Shown: positions 56,085-64,000 of the stretch, one piece after another
Position numbering within the stretch: the first letter of the stretch is position 1
Layout of the letters: each line of letters opens with the position of its first letter
Made by a program: the position numbers and the translations under genes
Notes under the pieces: generated by a model
Seen by the model: only the letters and a program-made list of their open reading frames with translations
Database searches by the model: none
What the model was told of the DNA's origin: nothing
Source: Tyzzerella sp.
GTDB lineage: Bacteria > Bacillota > Clostridia > Lachnospirales > Lachnospiraceae
DNA: 64,000 nt
Assembly: GCA_017410145.1 (NCBI GenBank)
Contig: JAFQRJ010000031.1
Coordinates: forward strand, 28,988-92,987
Reading direction: 5' to 3'

Positions 56085-57677
56085 ATGCTAGAATATTGGA
56101 AAGACGAAGATTATATAATTGAGAAGAAAAAAGTGATGCCTGTTTCCATAAGGGCTTTCGACAAAATCGATTGCGTGGAAGAGCTTATGAAAGAAAAATC
56201 GGTGTGTGTTTCGTTTTCGAATGACTATGTTGCGAAATTTACGGAAAAGGGCGCATATCTTGTTTTAGATTACGGGAAAGAACTATGTGGCGGTATTCGT
56301 ATTATAACAAGATTGACGCAAGGAGAAACGAAGTTTCGGATTACCTTTGGAGAATCCCTTTCGGAATGTTATTCTTCCATAGGAGAGAAGAATGCAACAA
56401 ATGACCACTCGCCACGTGATTTTGTGGCAGACATTTCAAATATGTCTGATTTGACATTAGGGCAGACTGGATTTCGATTTGTACGAATTGAACTTTTAAC
56501 AAAAGATGTTGTTTGGGTGAAAAATATTTTTGCTGTTAGCACATTGCCTGTTTTCGAAAAAGAAGGTTATATTAAAACCAGTGATGAAGAACTGAACAAA
56601 ATTATTGATACGGCAGCCTATACATTAAAACTGAATTTCCAAAATGGTTATATTTGGGACGGTATTAAGCGTGACAGATTGGTTTGGTGTGGGGATTTGC
56701 ATCAGGAGATTGTGAACTCAGTTTATTTGTACGGCGCAAATAAAAACGTAACCAATTCACTTTCCTTCTTGCGTTCAGAGACTCCGGCAGATACATGGAT
56801 GAATAATATTCCATCCTATTCTGCATGGTGGGTAATCAATTTGTGTGATTACTGTAAAATGACCGGAGATACTACATATTTTGAAAATAACAAAGATTAT
56901 GCGGAAGCCATCATGAAGAATTTTGATGCAAGCATCTTAGATGATGGAACGATTTATTTCCAATTATCGGCAGGTCAGATGGACTTTTTCTTGGACTGGC
57001 CAACGTGCGGTAAGAGTGATGCTGTAATTGGCACGGCAGCGATTATTATGGTTGCGGCAAAAAGTTACTTACAAATGGAAGATAACGAAAATTGCCGTGC
57101 AATTATACAAAAATTAAAACCGTATCTTGACAAACCGTGTGAGTTTAAACAGATACGTGCATTCCAAATTCTTGCAGGAAGAAATGTAGACGGAGATGCT
57201 CTGTTTTTGGAAAAAGGCGGAGCTGATGGTTTCTCTACATTTATGGCGTACTATATTCTAACTGCAGATGCAATGGCAGGTGGAAAAAATATGCTTTCTA
57301 TCTTAAAGGAATATTTTGGTGCTATGTTATCTCGTGGCGCAACATCCTTCTGGGAAGATTTCCATATGGATTGGTTGGAAGGCAGCGGACGTATTGATGA
57401 AATTCCGAAAGAAGGACAGAAAGATATTCATGGAGATTACGGTGCATTTTGCTACGAAGGATTCCGTCATTCACTGTGTCACGGTTGGGCTTCCGGAGTA
57501 CTTTCATTTATTGTGGAATATATGCTTGGGTTGAAATTGGTTGATGGTGGTGCATCATACGAGATTACTCCGCATATGATGGGTGTCGAAGAATTGGAAG
57601 CTAAGATTCCGGTGAAAGACGGATGGTTGTCTGTTAAGATAACAGATGGAAAAGTAGAAAGTAAGATTGAGAAATAG
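56085..57677 (+). CDS. Alpha-L-rhamnosidase-like protein (GH78-type six-hairpin fold)
   Basis: About 530 residues from the ATG at 56085, which has GGAAGG upstream (frame open from 56040). An N-terminal beta part (KGAYLVLDYGKELCGGIRI) is followed by an (alpha/alpha)6 barrel with the GH78-type WDGIKRDRLVWCGD. The C-terminal sandwich has the typical YEITPHM ending. It is shorter than multi-domain GH78 enzymes, lacks a signal peptide and should be cytosolic. Expected to cleave terminal alpha-L-rhamnose. Last gene of the glycan locus. Confidence 0.85.
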   Translation: MLEYWKDEDYIIEKKKVMPVSIRAFDKIDCVEELMKEKSVCVSFSNDYVAKFTEKGAYLVLDYGKELCGGIRIITRLTQGETKFRITFGESLSECYSSIGEKNATNDHSPRDFVADISNMSDLTLGQTGFRFVRIELLTKDVVWVKNIFAVSTLPVFEKEGYIKTSDEELNKIIDTAAYTLKLNFQNGYIWDGIKRDRLVWCGDLHQEIVNSVYLYGANKNVTNSLSFLRSETPADTWMNNIPSYSAWWVINLCDYCKMTGDTTYFENNKDYAEAIMKNFDASILDDGTIYFQLSAGQMDFFLDWPTCGKSDAVIGTAAIIMVAAKSYLQMEDNENCRAIIQKLKPYLDKPCEFKQIRAFQILAGRNVDGDALFLEKGGADGFSTFMAYYILTADAMAGGKNMLSILKEYFGAMLSRGATSFWEDFHMDWLEGSGRIDEIPKEGQKDIHGDYGAFCYEGFRHSLCHGWASGVLSFIVEYMLGLKLVDGGASYEITPHMMGVEELEAKIPVKDGWLSVKITDGKVESKIEK

Positions 57678-57716
57678 AAGATAAGAATGCAAAAAGAATT
57701 ACATAGTGAATGTGTG

Positions 57717-57746
57717 GGGCACAATTCGGTTGAATTGTGCCCTTTT
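57717..57746 (+). terminator. Terminator of the glycan locus
   Basis: GGGCACAATTC (57717-57727) pairs with GAATTGTGCCC (57731-57741) over a short loop, followed by TTTT. Confidence 0.88.
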
Positions 57747-57840
57747 GTGATGGGAATGTCGAAAAATGTCGGAATTTTGTGAAGAAATTATTAAAAAACG
57801 CAGGAATTTTGTGATAGACTATATCCAGAGGTGAAATGAA

Positions 57841-59181
57841 ATGGAATTATTAAAACGAAAAATAGACAATGATTTGGTTCAATGGAAACAAAATCCTGAC
57901 AGACTTCCCTTAATTGTGAAAGGCGCAAGGCAAATTGGAAAGACAGAATCGATTCGTGCCTTTGCCAAAAAATATTACAAACAAATCATTGAAATAAATT
58001 TTGTTTTGCAGAAGCAATTTAAAGATATTTTTGACGATGGTTTTGAGGTGGATACTATCTTGAAAAATATTTCTTTAAAAAAACCGTAATGGCAGTTTGT
58101 TGCAGGAGAAACCTTGATATTCTTCGATGAGCTTCAGGCATGTATTAATTGTGCAACCAGTTTAAAATCTTTTAAACTAGATGGAAGATTTGACGTGATT
58201 TGTTCCGGCTCATTAATGGGGATTAATTATAACGAGATAGAATCCAATAGTGTTGGATATAAAGAAGATTACGAAATGCATTCTATGGATTTTGAAGAGT
58301 TCTTATGGGCAAAGGGATACAGTGAAGGACATATATGCAATTTGTTACAGCATATGTTTACTGTCACACCATTATCAAATGTAGAATTGGAAGTAATGTT
58401 TGAGAATTTCCGTGAGTTTATGGTGTTGGGAGGAATGCCGGCAATAGTTAACTCTTTTGTGAAAAACAAGAATTACAGTGGAACGTTAAAGTTGCAGAAG
58501 CAGATACTTCTGGATTATGAAGAAGATATTACAAAATATGCAGGTGGTCTTGATAAAGGGAAGATTCTGAATATATATAGGAAGATTCCAGTTTTCTTAG
58601 GACAGGATAATAAGAAATTTCAAATTTCCAAGGTGGAACATGGCGCGCGGAATCGAGAGTATGTAGGAGTTGTAGATTGGTTAGATAATGCAGGTATTAT
58701 AAATGTGTGCCATTGCATGGAGCAACCGGAACTTCCGCTCAAAGGGAATTATAATCCCGATAATTATAAAATTTATTACAGAGATACAGGATTATTGATT
58801 GGGGCTTTAGATCAAGAAGCCCAAGAGGATTTGCGTTACAATAAGAATTTTAATATTTATAAAGGAGCAATTTATGAAAATGTAGTTGCAGATATGCTTG
58901 TTAAGCAGGGATACTCGCTATTTTTTTATAAAAACGAGAAGGGGACATTAGAGATGGATTTCTTTGTTAGGGACACCAATTCACTGATACCAGTAGAAGT
59001 AAAGGCGATAGATGGTTCCACAGTGTCGTTGAATCGTTTAATAGATAATGAAAAATATGCAGATGTAAAATATGGAATAAAGTTAGGATATAAAAATATA
59101 GGATTTAATGGAAAGTTTTATACCTTCCCATATTTTTTAACATTTTTGTTAAAGCGTTTCTTAAATATGCGACATCAGTAA
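57841..59181 (+). pseudogene. AAA ATPase with DUF4143-type C-terminus, broken by an in-frame stop
   Basis: The reading frame runs 57841-59181 with one TAA at 58087-58089 (codon 83). Before it: Walker A-like VKGARQIGKTES (about 27-38). After it the frame continues WQFVAGETLIFFDELQ, the Walker B region. The C-terminal DUF4143-type domain ends with EMDFFVRDTNSLIPVEVKA, a nuclease-like pattern. Both halves are in the same frame and join naturally, so this is a single nonsense mutation and not two genes. A TTG at 58114 could restart translation but would lack Walker A. Two direct repeats GGAATTTTGTGA (57771, 57803) lie upstream. Confidence 0.85.
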
Positions 59182-59194
59182 TGGCGTAATGTTT

Positions 59195-59224
59195 AAGCTC
59201 TACCTAAAACTGGTGGAGCTTTTT
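59195..59224 (+). terminator. Terminator after the broken ATPase gene
   Basis: AAGCTCTACC (59195 onward) pairs with GGTGGAGCTT (one G-T pair), followed by TTT. Confidence 0.8.
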
Positions 59225-59243
59225 GCTATATTGCATTTTCAAA

Positions 59244-59284
59244 TGGACAAAACTGTGCGACGTGTTATAATATCCTTATAACAC
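59244..59284 (+). promoter_or_regulatory. Promoter and palindromic operator of gntR-clpC-radA
   Basis: TGGACA (59244-59249), 16-bp spacer, TATAAT (59266-59271) with TGT before it. A perfect inverted repeat GTGTTATAA-TATCC-TTATAACAC (59262-59284) covers the -10 and the likely start site. This is the expected place for an autoregulating GntR/YtrA repressor. Confidence 0.75.
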
Positions 59285-59302
59285 AAGAAAAAGGTGAAAG
59301 AT

Positions 59303-59671
59303 ATGTTAATTAAAATCGATTTTAACAGTAGCGAAGCAATCTACATGCAAGTGCGTAATCAGATTATTCTGGGGATTGCTACATCTAGAATACGAGAAGG
59401 AGATTCCTTGCCATCTGTTCGTCAACTGGCAGAAGAAATCGGAATTAACATGCATACAGTAAATAAGGCGTATGCAGTACTCCGAGAAGAGGGGATTATA
59501 CATTTAGATAGAAGACGCGGTGCAGTGATTGCAATCGATATGGATCGTTTGCAGGCACTTGAGGATATGAAACGTCAATTATCAGTGGTTCTCGCAAAAG
59601 GAAGATGTAAGAATATTACGAAAGAAGACGTTTACGCATTAGTAAACGAAATATTTGATGAGTATTGTTAA
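59303..59671 (+). CDS. GntR-family regulator, YtrA type
   Basis: About 122 residues. A winged helix-turn-helix (SLPSVRQLAEEIGINMHTVNKAYAVL region, about 30-60) is followed by the short YtrA-type C-terminal helices with no ligand domain. A GTG at 59294 is part of the AAGGTG site, so the ATG at 59303 is preferred. It starts 18 bases after the palindromic operator and runs directly into clpC, taking the place usually held by ctsR. Confidence 0.9.
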   Translation: MLIKIDFNSSEAIYMQVRNQIILGIATSRIREGDSLPSVRQLAEEIGINMHTVNKAYAVLREEGIIHLDRRRGAVIAIDMDRLQALEDMKRQLSVVLAKGRCKNITKEDVYALVNEIFDEYC

Positions 59672-59689
59672 GTGGGAGGTCATGGATTT

Positions 59690-62110
59690 ATGCAGAAAGA
59701 TTATACAGCACAGGCCGAAAAAGTATTAGCAACTACCAAAAGTCTGGCTAGAAAATGGGGACATCCGTATGTGGGAACGGAACATTTGCTTTTGGCATTG
59801 CGTAAAGAATTTACAGGAGTTGCAGGGCAAGTACTTGCAATGCATCATGTAGATGAAGAAAAGATAAAGAAGATTATAGAAGAACTAGGTGCGCCGTTCC
59901 AGAAAGAAAAGCATAAGAAAATGGAGTACAGTCCAAGATTAGAATTTCTTTTAGAGAATGCACATGTAGAGGCAGACAGACAGAATTCGGAGAAAATAGG
60001 CACGGAACATTTATTACTTGCAATGATAAAGGATGCAGACAGCGTAGCAACGCGTATTCTTGTGACTTTGAACGTGGACTTGGCAAAGATTCAAGACGAT
60101 ATTTTACATGTAGTCGGTATTAATCCTAAAGATTATGAAGAGGGATTGGAAGGCGGACGTGTGCAAGGAGGGATGCTGGAACAGTTTAGTACGGATTTAA
60201 CCGCACAAGCTGCCGAAGGAAAGTTGGACCCGGTAGTAGGACGAGAAGCAGAGATTGAGAGACTCATGCAAGTGCTCAGCCGAAGAACAAAGAATAACCC
60301 GTGTATGATTGGAGAACCAGGTGTCGGTAAAACAGCAATCATTGAAGGATTAGCTAGTAGAATTGCGGAAGGCATCGTTCCGGAAGGAATGCGTGGAAAA
60401 CGTATTTTAACATTGGATTTGTCCGGCATGGTGGCAGGCACCAAATATCGTGGTGAATTTGAAGACCGTATGAAGAAACTTTTGCGGGAAGTGAAAGCGG
60501 ATAAAAATGTTATCCTTTTTTTGGATGAGATTCACACTATTATCGGTGCGGGAGGGGCAGAAGGTGCCCTTGATGCTGCAAATATTTTAAAACCATCTAT
60601 GGCCCGTGGGGACATTCAACTGATTGGCGCAACCACCATTAACGAATATCGAAAACACATTGAAAAGGATGCAGCGTTAGAACGTAGATTTCAACCAATT
60701 ATGGTAGAGGAACCGGATGTGGATTTGTGCAAAAGAATCTTAGAAGGTTTACAAGCTAAATTTGAGGAGCATCATCACGTATCTATTACAGATGAAGCAC
60801 TTTTAGCAGCGATTCAATTATCGGAACGATATATCAACGACAGACATTTGCCGGATAAGGCGATTGATGTATTGGATGAAGCCTGCTCTAAAGTAAGTCT
60901 TCGCGGCTTTAAGGTTCCGGAGAACTTGGAGAAAATGGAACAAACTCTTCAAGAAATTCTTATCAATAAGGAAGCAGAAATTAAAGCAGGTAATTTCGCC
61001 GAGGCATCTCTTATTCAAAAAGAGCAAGAGGAACTTGGGAAGAGAATAGAAAGTACCAAGAAGCGTTTCCGTAGAGCGCAGGAAAAAAGACAGTTGGAAG
61101 TAAGAGAAGAAGATATTGCATTGGTGGTATCTTCTTGGACAAAGATTCCAGTGCAGAAGTTGACAGAGACGGAGGGTGCTCGCTTAAGAAAATTAGAACA
61201 GACATTGCACAAGCGTGTGATTGGGCAAGAGGAGGCCGTGACAGCGGTGGCAAAGGCAATCAAACGTGGGCGTGTTGGAATCAAAAGTCCAAATCGTCCA
61301 GTTGGATCTTTCCTATTTCTTGGTCCTACCGGTGTTGGAAAAACGGAGCTTGCAAAGACCTTGGCAGAAGCTTTGTTTGGAAAAGAAGATGCGATGATTC
61401 GTGTGGACATGTCCGAATATATGGAAAAGCACAGCGTTTCCAAAATGATTGGTTCACCTCCGGGATATGTGGGGCATGATGATGGCGGACAATTAAGTGA
61501 AAAAGTGCGTAGGAATCCGTACGCAGTGGTTCTGTTTGATGAAATCGAAAAAGCACACCCTGATGTGTTTAATATTCTGCTTCAGGTGTTAGATGATGGT
61601 CACATTACTGATTCACAAGGAAGAAAAGTAGATTTTAGAAACACCGTTATTATTATGACTTCCAATGCAGGAGCTAAGGCTATTGTAGAACCGAAAAAGT
61701 TGGGATTTGGTGCGAAGGAAGATGCGGCAGAGGATTACAAAAGGATGAAAGCCAATGTGATGGAAGAAGTGAAACGCCTATTCCGACCGGAATTTTTGAA
61801 TCGTATTGACGAAACCATAGTATTCCATGCATTGAGCGAAGAACACATGAAGAAGATTGTGGGACTTATGTGCAATGAATTAATAGAACGTGTAAAGAAT
61901 CAGCTTGGAATGCAACTGACGATTCGCGATTCTGTAAAAAAATATATTGTAGAGAAGGGCACTGATAAAAAATATGGAGCAAGACCTCTACGACGTGCAC
62001 TCCAAAATGAGTTGGAGGACAAACTTGCAGAAGCAATCTTAGACGGAGATGTAAAGTCAGGAGATGAAGTCATTGTTCATATGAGTAATAAGGAAGTGAA
62101 ATTCAATTAG
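59690..62110 (+). CDS. clpC: ATP-dependent Clp protease ATP-binding subunit ClpC
   Basis: About 806 residues. Two N-terminal Clp repeats (1-145), AAA1 with GEPGVGKT (about 208-215), a middle region with a UVR motif (EIKAGNFAEASLIQKEQEEL) and AAA2 with GPTGVGKTE (about 545). It unfolds proteins for ClpP. A frame from 59672 exists, but GGGAGG at 59674-59679 sets the ATG at 59690. No mcsA, mcsB or ctsR accompany it; a GntR regulator does. Confidence 0.95.
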   Translation: MQKDYTAQAEKVLATTKSLARKWGHPYVGTEHLLLALRKEFTGVAGQVLAMHHVDEEKIKKIIEELGAPFQKEKHKKMEYSPRLEFLLENAHVEADRQNSEKIGTEHLLLAMIKDADSVATRILVTLNVDLAKIQDDILHVVGINPKDYEEGLEGGRVQGGMLEQFSTDLTAQAAEGKLDPVVGREAEIERLMQVLSRRTKNNPCMIGEPGVGKTAIIEGLASRIAEGIVPEGMRGKRILTLDLSGMVAGTKYRGEFEDRMKKLLREVKADKNVILFLDEIHTIIGAGGAEGALDAANILKPSMARGDIQLIGATTINEYRKHIEKDAALERRFQPIMVEEPDVDLCKRILEGLQAKFEEHHHVSITDEALLAAIQLSERYINDRHLPDKAIDVLDEACSKVSLRGFKVPENLEKMEQTLQEILINKEAEIKAGNFAEASLIQKEQEELGKRIESTKKRFRRAQEKRQLEVREEDIALVVSSWTKIPVQKLTETEGARLRKLEQTLHKRVIGQEEAVTAVAKAIKRGRVGIKSPNRPVGSFLFLGPTGVGKTELAKTLAEALFGKEDAMIRVDMSEYMEKHSVSKMIGSPPGYVGHDDGGQLSEKVRRNPYAVVLFDEIEKAHPDVFNILLQVLDDGHITDSQGRKVDFRNTVIIMTSNAGAKAIVEPKKLGFGAKEDAAEDYKRMKANVMEEVKRLFRPEFLNRIDETIVFHALSEEHMKKIVGLMCNELIERVKNQLGMQLTIRDSVKKYIVEKGTDKKYGARPLRRALQNELEDKLAEAILDGDVKSGDEVIVHMSNKEVKFN

Positions 62111-62159
62111 GAAATGCATTTTCTTAATATAGAAAATACGAAGAAAGTAGGAGAAGCAG

Positions 62160-63515
62160 ATGGCAAAAGGAAAGAAAAGTATATTTTTTTGCCAGAATTG
62201 TGGGCATGAGGAAAATAAATGGCTAGGGCAATGTCCCATGTGTAAGGAATGGAATACGTTTGTGGAAGAAAGTATTTCCACTTCAAAAAACAGTACAGCT
62301 AAAATGGTGAAAAATGCGGAAGTAGTAGCACTGAAGAATATAGAAACTGACTCTGAGGAAAGAATTCATACACAGATCAAAGAACTAGACCGGGTGTTGG
62401 GTGGCGGAATTGTTCCTGGCTCCCTTGTGTTAGTAGGAGGGGACCCAGGGATTGGGAAGTCTACTTTATTACTACAAGTGTGCCGGAAATTGTGTGAAAG
62501 TAAAAAGCAGGTGCTCTATATATCAGGGGAGGAATCATTGAAGCAAATCAAGTTGCGTGCGAATCGAATGGGAGATTTCAAAGAAGATTTGTACTTGCTT
62601 TGTGAAACCAATCTGGAAGTGATTCGTAATATAATAGAAACGCGAAAACCGAATATGGTTGTGATTGATTCCATTCAGACGATGTATAGTGAAGAAGTTT
62701 CTTCCGCACCGGGCAGTGTGTCACAGGTACGTGAATCAACCAATGTATTTATGCAGCTGGCAAAAGGACTTGGTATTTCTATATTTATAGTAGGGCATGT
62801 AACAAAGGAAGGGACTGTGGCAGGTCCGAGAGTGTTGGAACACATGGTAGATACAGTGTTATATTTTGAAGGTGACAGACATGCTTCCTATCGTATATTA
62901 AGAGGCGTTAAGAATCGATTCGGTTCCACAAATGAAATCGGTGTATTTGAAATGCGCCAGAATGGTTTGGTCGAAGTGGAGAACCCATCGGAGTTTATGT
63001 TGAACGGGAAACCAGAGCACGCCTCTGGCTCAGTTGTCGCATGTTCTATAGAAGGAACACGTCCGATTCTAATCGAGATACAAGCCCTCGTGTGCAATAG
63101 TAATTTCGGAATGCCGAGGAGAACTGCGGCCGGTACAGATTATAACCGTGTAAATCTTCTCATGGCAGTTCTAGAAAAGAGACTGGGATTACACCTTTCG
63201 AATTATGACGCATATGTTAATATTGCCGGCGGTGTAAAAATGAATGAGCCTGCAATAGACCTAGGTATTGTGATGGCGATTGTCTCCAGTTATAAAAATC
63301 ATCCGATTGACGAAAAGACCATAGTATTTGGTGAAGTCGGACTTAGCGGGGAAGTAAGAGCAGTCAGCATGCCGGAACAACGTGTTGCGGAAGCAAAAAA
63401 ATTAGGATTTAAAGTCTGTATTCTTCCGGAAGTATCAAAAGATATGGTGAAAGGTATTGAAGGAATTAAGATTGTAGGCGTGAAACATATAGGGGATGCG
63501 ATACAGTTGATTTGA
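62160..63515 (+). CDS. radA: DNA repair protein RadA
   Basis: 451 residues, normal length. A zinc finger CQNCG...CPMC (about 11-30), Walker A GDPGIGKST (about 95-103), the RadA signature KNRFGST (about 250) and a Lon-like C-terminal domain. It is a RecA-like helicase that moves branches in recombination. AGGAG precedes the ATG. It is 49 bp after clpC, the usual Firmicute order. Confidence 0.95.
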   Translation: MAKGKKSIFFCQNCGHEENKWLGQCPMCKEWNTFVEESISTSKNSTAKMVKNAEVVALKNIETDSEERIHTQIKELDRVLGGGIVPGSLVLVGGDPGIGKSTLLLQVCRKLCESKKQVLYISGEESLKQIKLRANRMGDFKEDLYLLCETNLEVIRNIIETRKPNMVVIDSIQTMYSEEVSSAPGSVSQVRESTNVFMQLAKGLGISIFIVGHVTKEGTVAGPRVLEHMVDTVLYFEGDRHASYRILRGVKNRFGSTNEIGVFEMRQNGLVEVENPSEFMLNGKPEHASGSVVACSIEGTRPILIEIQALVCNSNFGMPRRTAAGTDYNRVNLLMAVLEKRLGLHLSNYDAYVNIAGGVKMNEPAIDLGIVMAIVSSYKNHPIDEKTIVFGEVGLSGEVRAVSMPEQRVAEAKKLGFKVCILPEVSKDMVKGIEGIKIVGVKHIGDAIQLI

Positions 63516-63545
63516 CATTTGTAGAAAATGTACAAAAATGTAAAC

Positions 63546-63575
63546 GAAGGACGGATTTTTTCGTCCTTCATTTTT
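63546..63575 (+). terminator. Terminator after radA
   Basis: GAAGGACG (63546-63553) and CGTCCTTC (63562-63569) form an 8-bp perfect stem, followed by ATTTTT. Confidence 0.9.
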
Positions 63576-63625
63576 GAAAAAGTTTTTATTGAAGAGTGAT
63601 AGGTATAGATGGAATTTGTTGAATG

Positions 63626-63760
63626 TACTGCCTAAACTTTTCGGGACGTTAGGCATGGAATAGAATTCATGGATTATATGCCTAAGACCTTAGGCACAGA
63701 GTAAATAATAGATATGCCACAGTACAAATTGGTTGATTTATATATAAATTTTAGGCAGTA
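63626..63760. repeat. Clustered TGCCTAA/TTAGGCA boxes upstream of the rRNA promoter
   Basis: TACTGCCTAAA (63626-63636); TTAGGCA (63649-63655); the near-perfect palindrome TGCCTAAG-AC-CTTAGGCA (63679-63696); and TTTAGGCAGTA (63750-63760), the exact reverse complement of the first. There is no gene from 63516 to 64000. Confidence 0.75.
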
Positions 63761-63871
63761 ACAGATGAAGATTTTTCTATTGACTAATGGTTAAGATTAT
63801 TTTGGTAAGGATTTAGCAAAAAAAACACATGTGCCCAACAGTAAAAAAAATAAAAAAAATTAAAAAAGTTG

Positions 63872-63901
63872 TTGACAAAGGCTTGGTTGGTGTGATATTC
63901 T
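63872..63901 (+). promoter_or_regulatory. Strong rRNA-type promoter
   Basis: TTGACA (63872-63877), then TGTGATATTCT, with a -10 of TATTCT (63896-63901, 18-bp spacer) or GATATT (16-bp spacer). A long A-rich tract at about 63831-63868 resembles an UP element. Confidence 0.75.
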
Positions 63902-64000
63902 AACTAGGCTGTCGCAAGAGAGCAAAGAGAACATTGATAATTAAACAATAGATGACAATAAACGAATTCCTGAAAATTTCTAAGAGAAAAATTCAAGAAC
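63902..64000 (+). other. rRNA operon leader; 16S gene expected just past the window
   Basis: The leader contains GAGAACATTGATAATTAAAC, a type of sequence often seen before 16S genes in clostridia. The 16S gene itself is not in view. Confidence 0.6.

Noticed and set aside
58114-59181. Second half of the broken ATPase as an independent gene starting at TTG
   Set aside because: It has no ribosome binding site and lacks Walker A; it is in the same frame as the first half, separated only by one stop codon.

Overview
The window looks like a chromosomal segment of a low-GC, Gram-positive, anaerobic gut clostridium, most likely a member of the Lachnospiraceae. Supporting signs are strong AGGAGG-type ribosome binding sites, a class 1B pyrD/pyrK pair, a cytosolic Cu/Zn-SOD-like protein, a dockerin-like module, large repeat-rich secreted glycan proteins and a clostridial-type rRNA leader at the right edge. 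Assignments rest on reading the sequence and on recognising families; no database search was run.

Left region (1-9.2 kb): a PucR/CdaR-type regulator, ftsE-ftsX, a C-terminal processing protease, then pyrC-pyrF and pyrK-pyrD for de novo pyrimidine synthesis, a small conserved reverse-strand protein and a Cu/Zn SOD. A defence island follows (9.2-21.4 kb). It starts at a well-formed promoter, and one co-directional gene string holds Fic, HsdM, an AbiJ-like protein, an unknown protein, HsdS, a RhuM-family protein, an AbiH-family protein and HsdR. A tail-anchored HEPN-like protein on the reverse strand and an unknown 169-residue protein lie just beyond it.

Housekeeping block (21.4-31 kb): SDR oxidoreductase and putP on the reverse strand, divergent from pyrE, VanZ-like, a small membrane protein and an M29-type aminopeptidase; then purE-purM-purN-purD from their own promoter. 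After purD lies a 461-bp almost fully palindromic non-coding element with 21-bp perfect terminal inverted repeats and 8-bp target duplications, read here as an ISL3-type MITE. Next is a 650-residue HTH + AAA-ATPase + PD-(D/E)XK protein.

Glycan locus (33.7-57.7 kb): an AraC regulator diverges from a long operon across an 11-bp perfect inverted repeat. The operon encodes a lipoprotein with a putative new glycosidase-like domain, a sugar-binding lipoprotein and two permeases (no ATPase), two giant repeat proteins (one carrying the same glycosidase-like domain behind a dockerin-like module), a GH38 alpha-mannosidase, a 42-residue peptide, two small surface proteins with similar C-termini, a GH36 alpha-galactosidase and a GH78-type alpha-L-rhamnosidase. 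The set suggests uptake and intracellular trimming of a mannose-, galactose- and rhamnose-containing glycan.

Right end (57.8-64 kb): an AAA/DUF4143 ATPase gene broken by one in-frame stop, a YtrA-type GntR regulator with a perfect palindromic operator over its own promoter, clpC, radA, then repeated TGCCTAA/TTAGGCA boxes and a strong rRNA-type promoter. A 16S rRNA gene probably starts just past the window.
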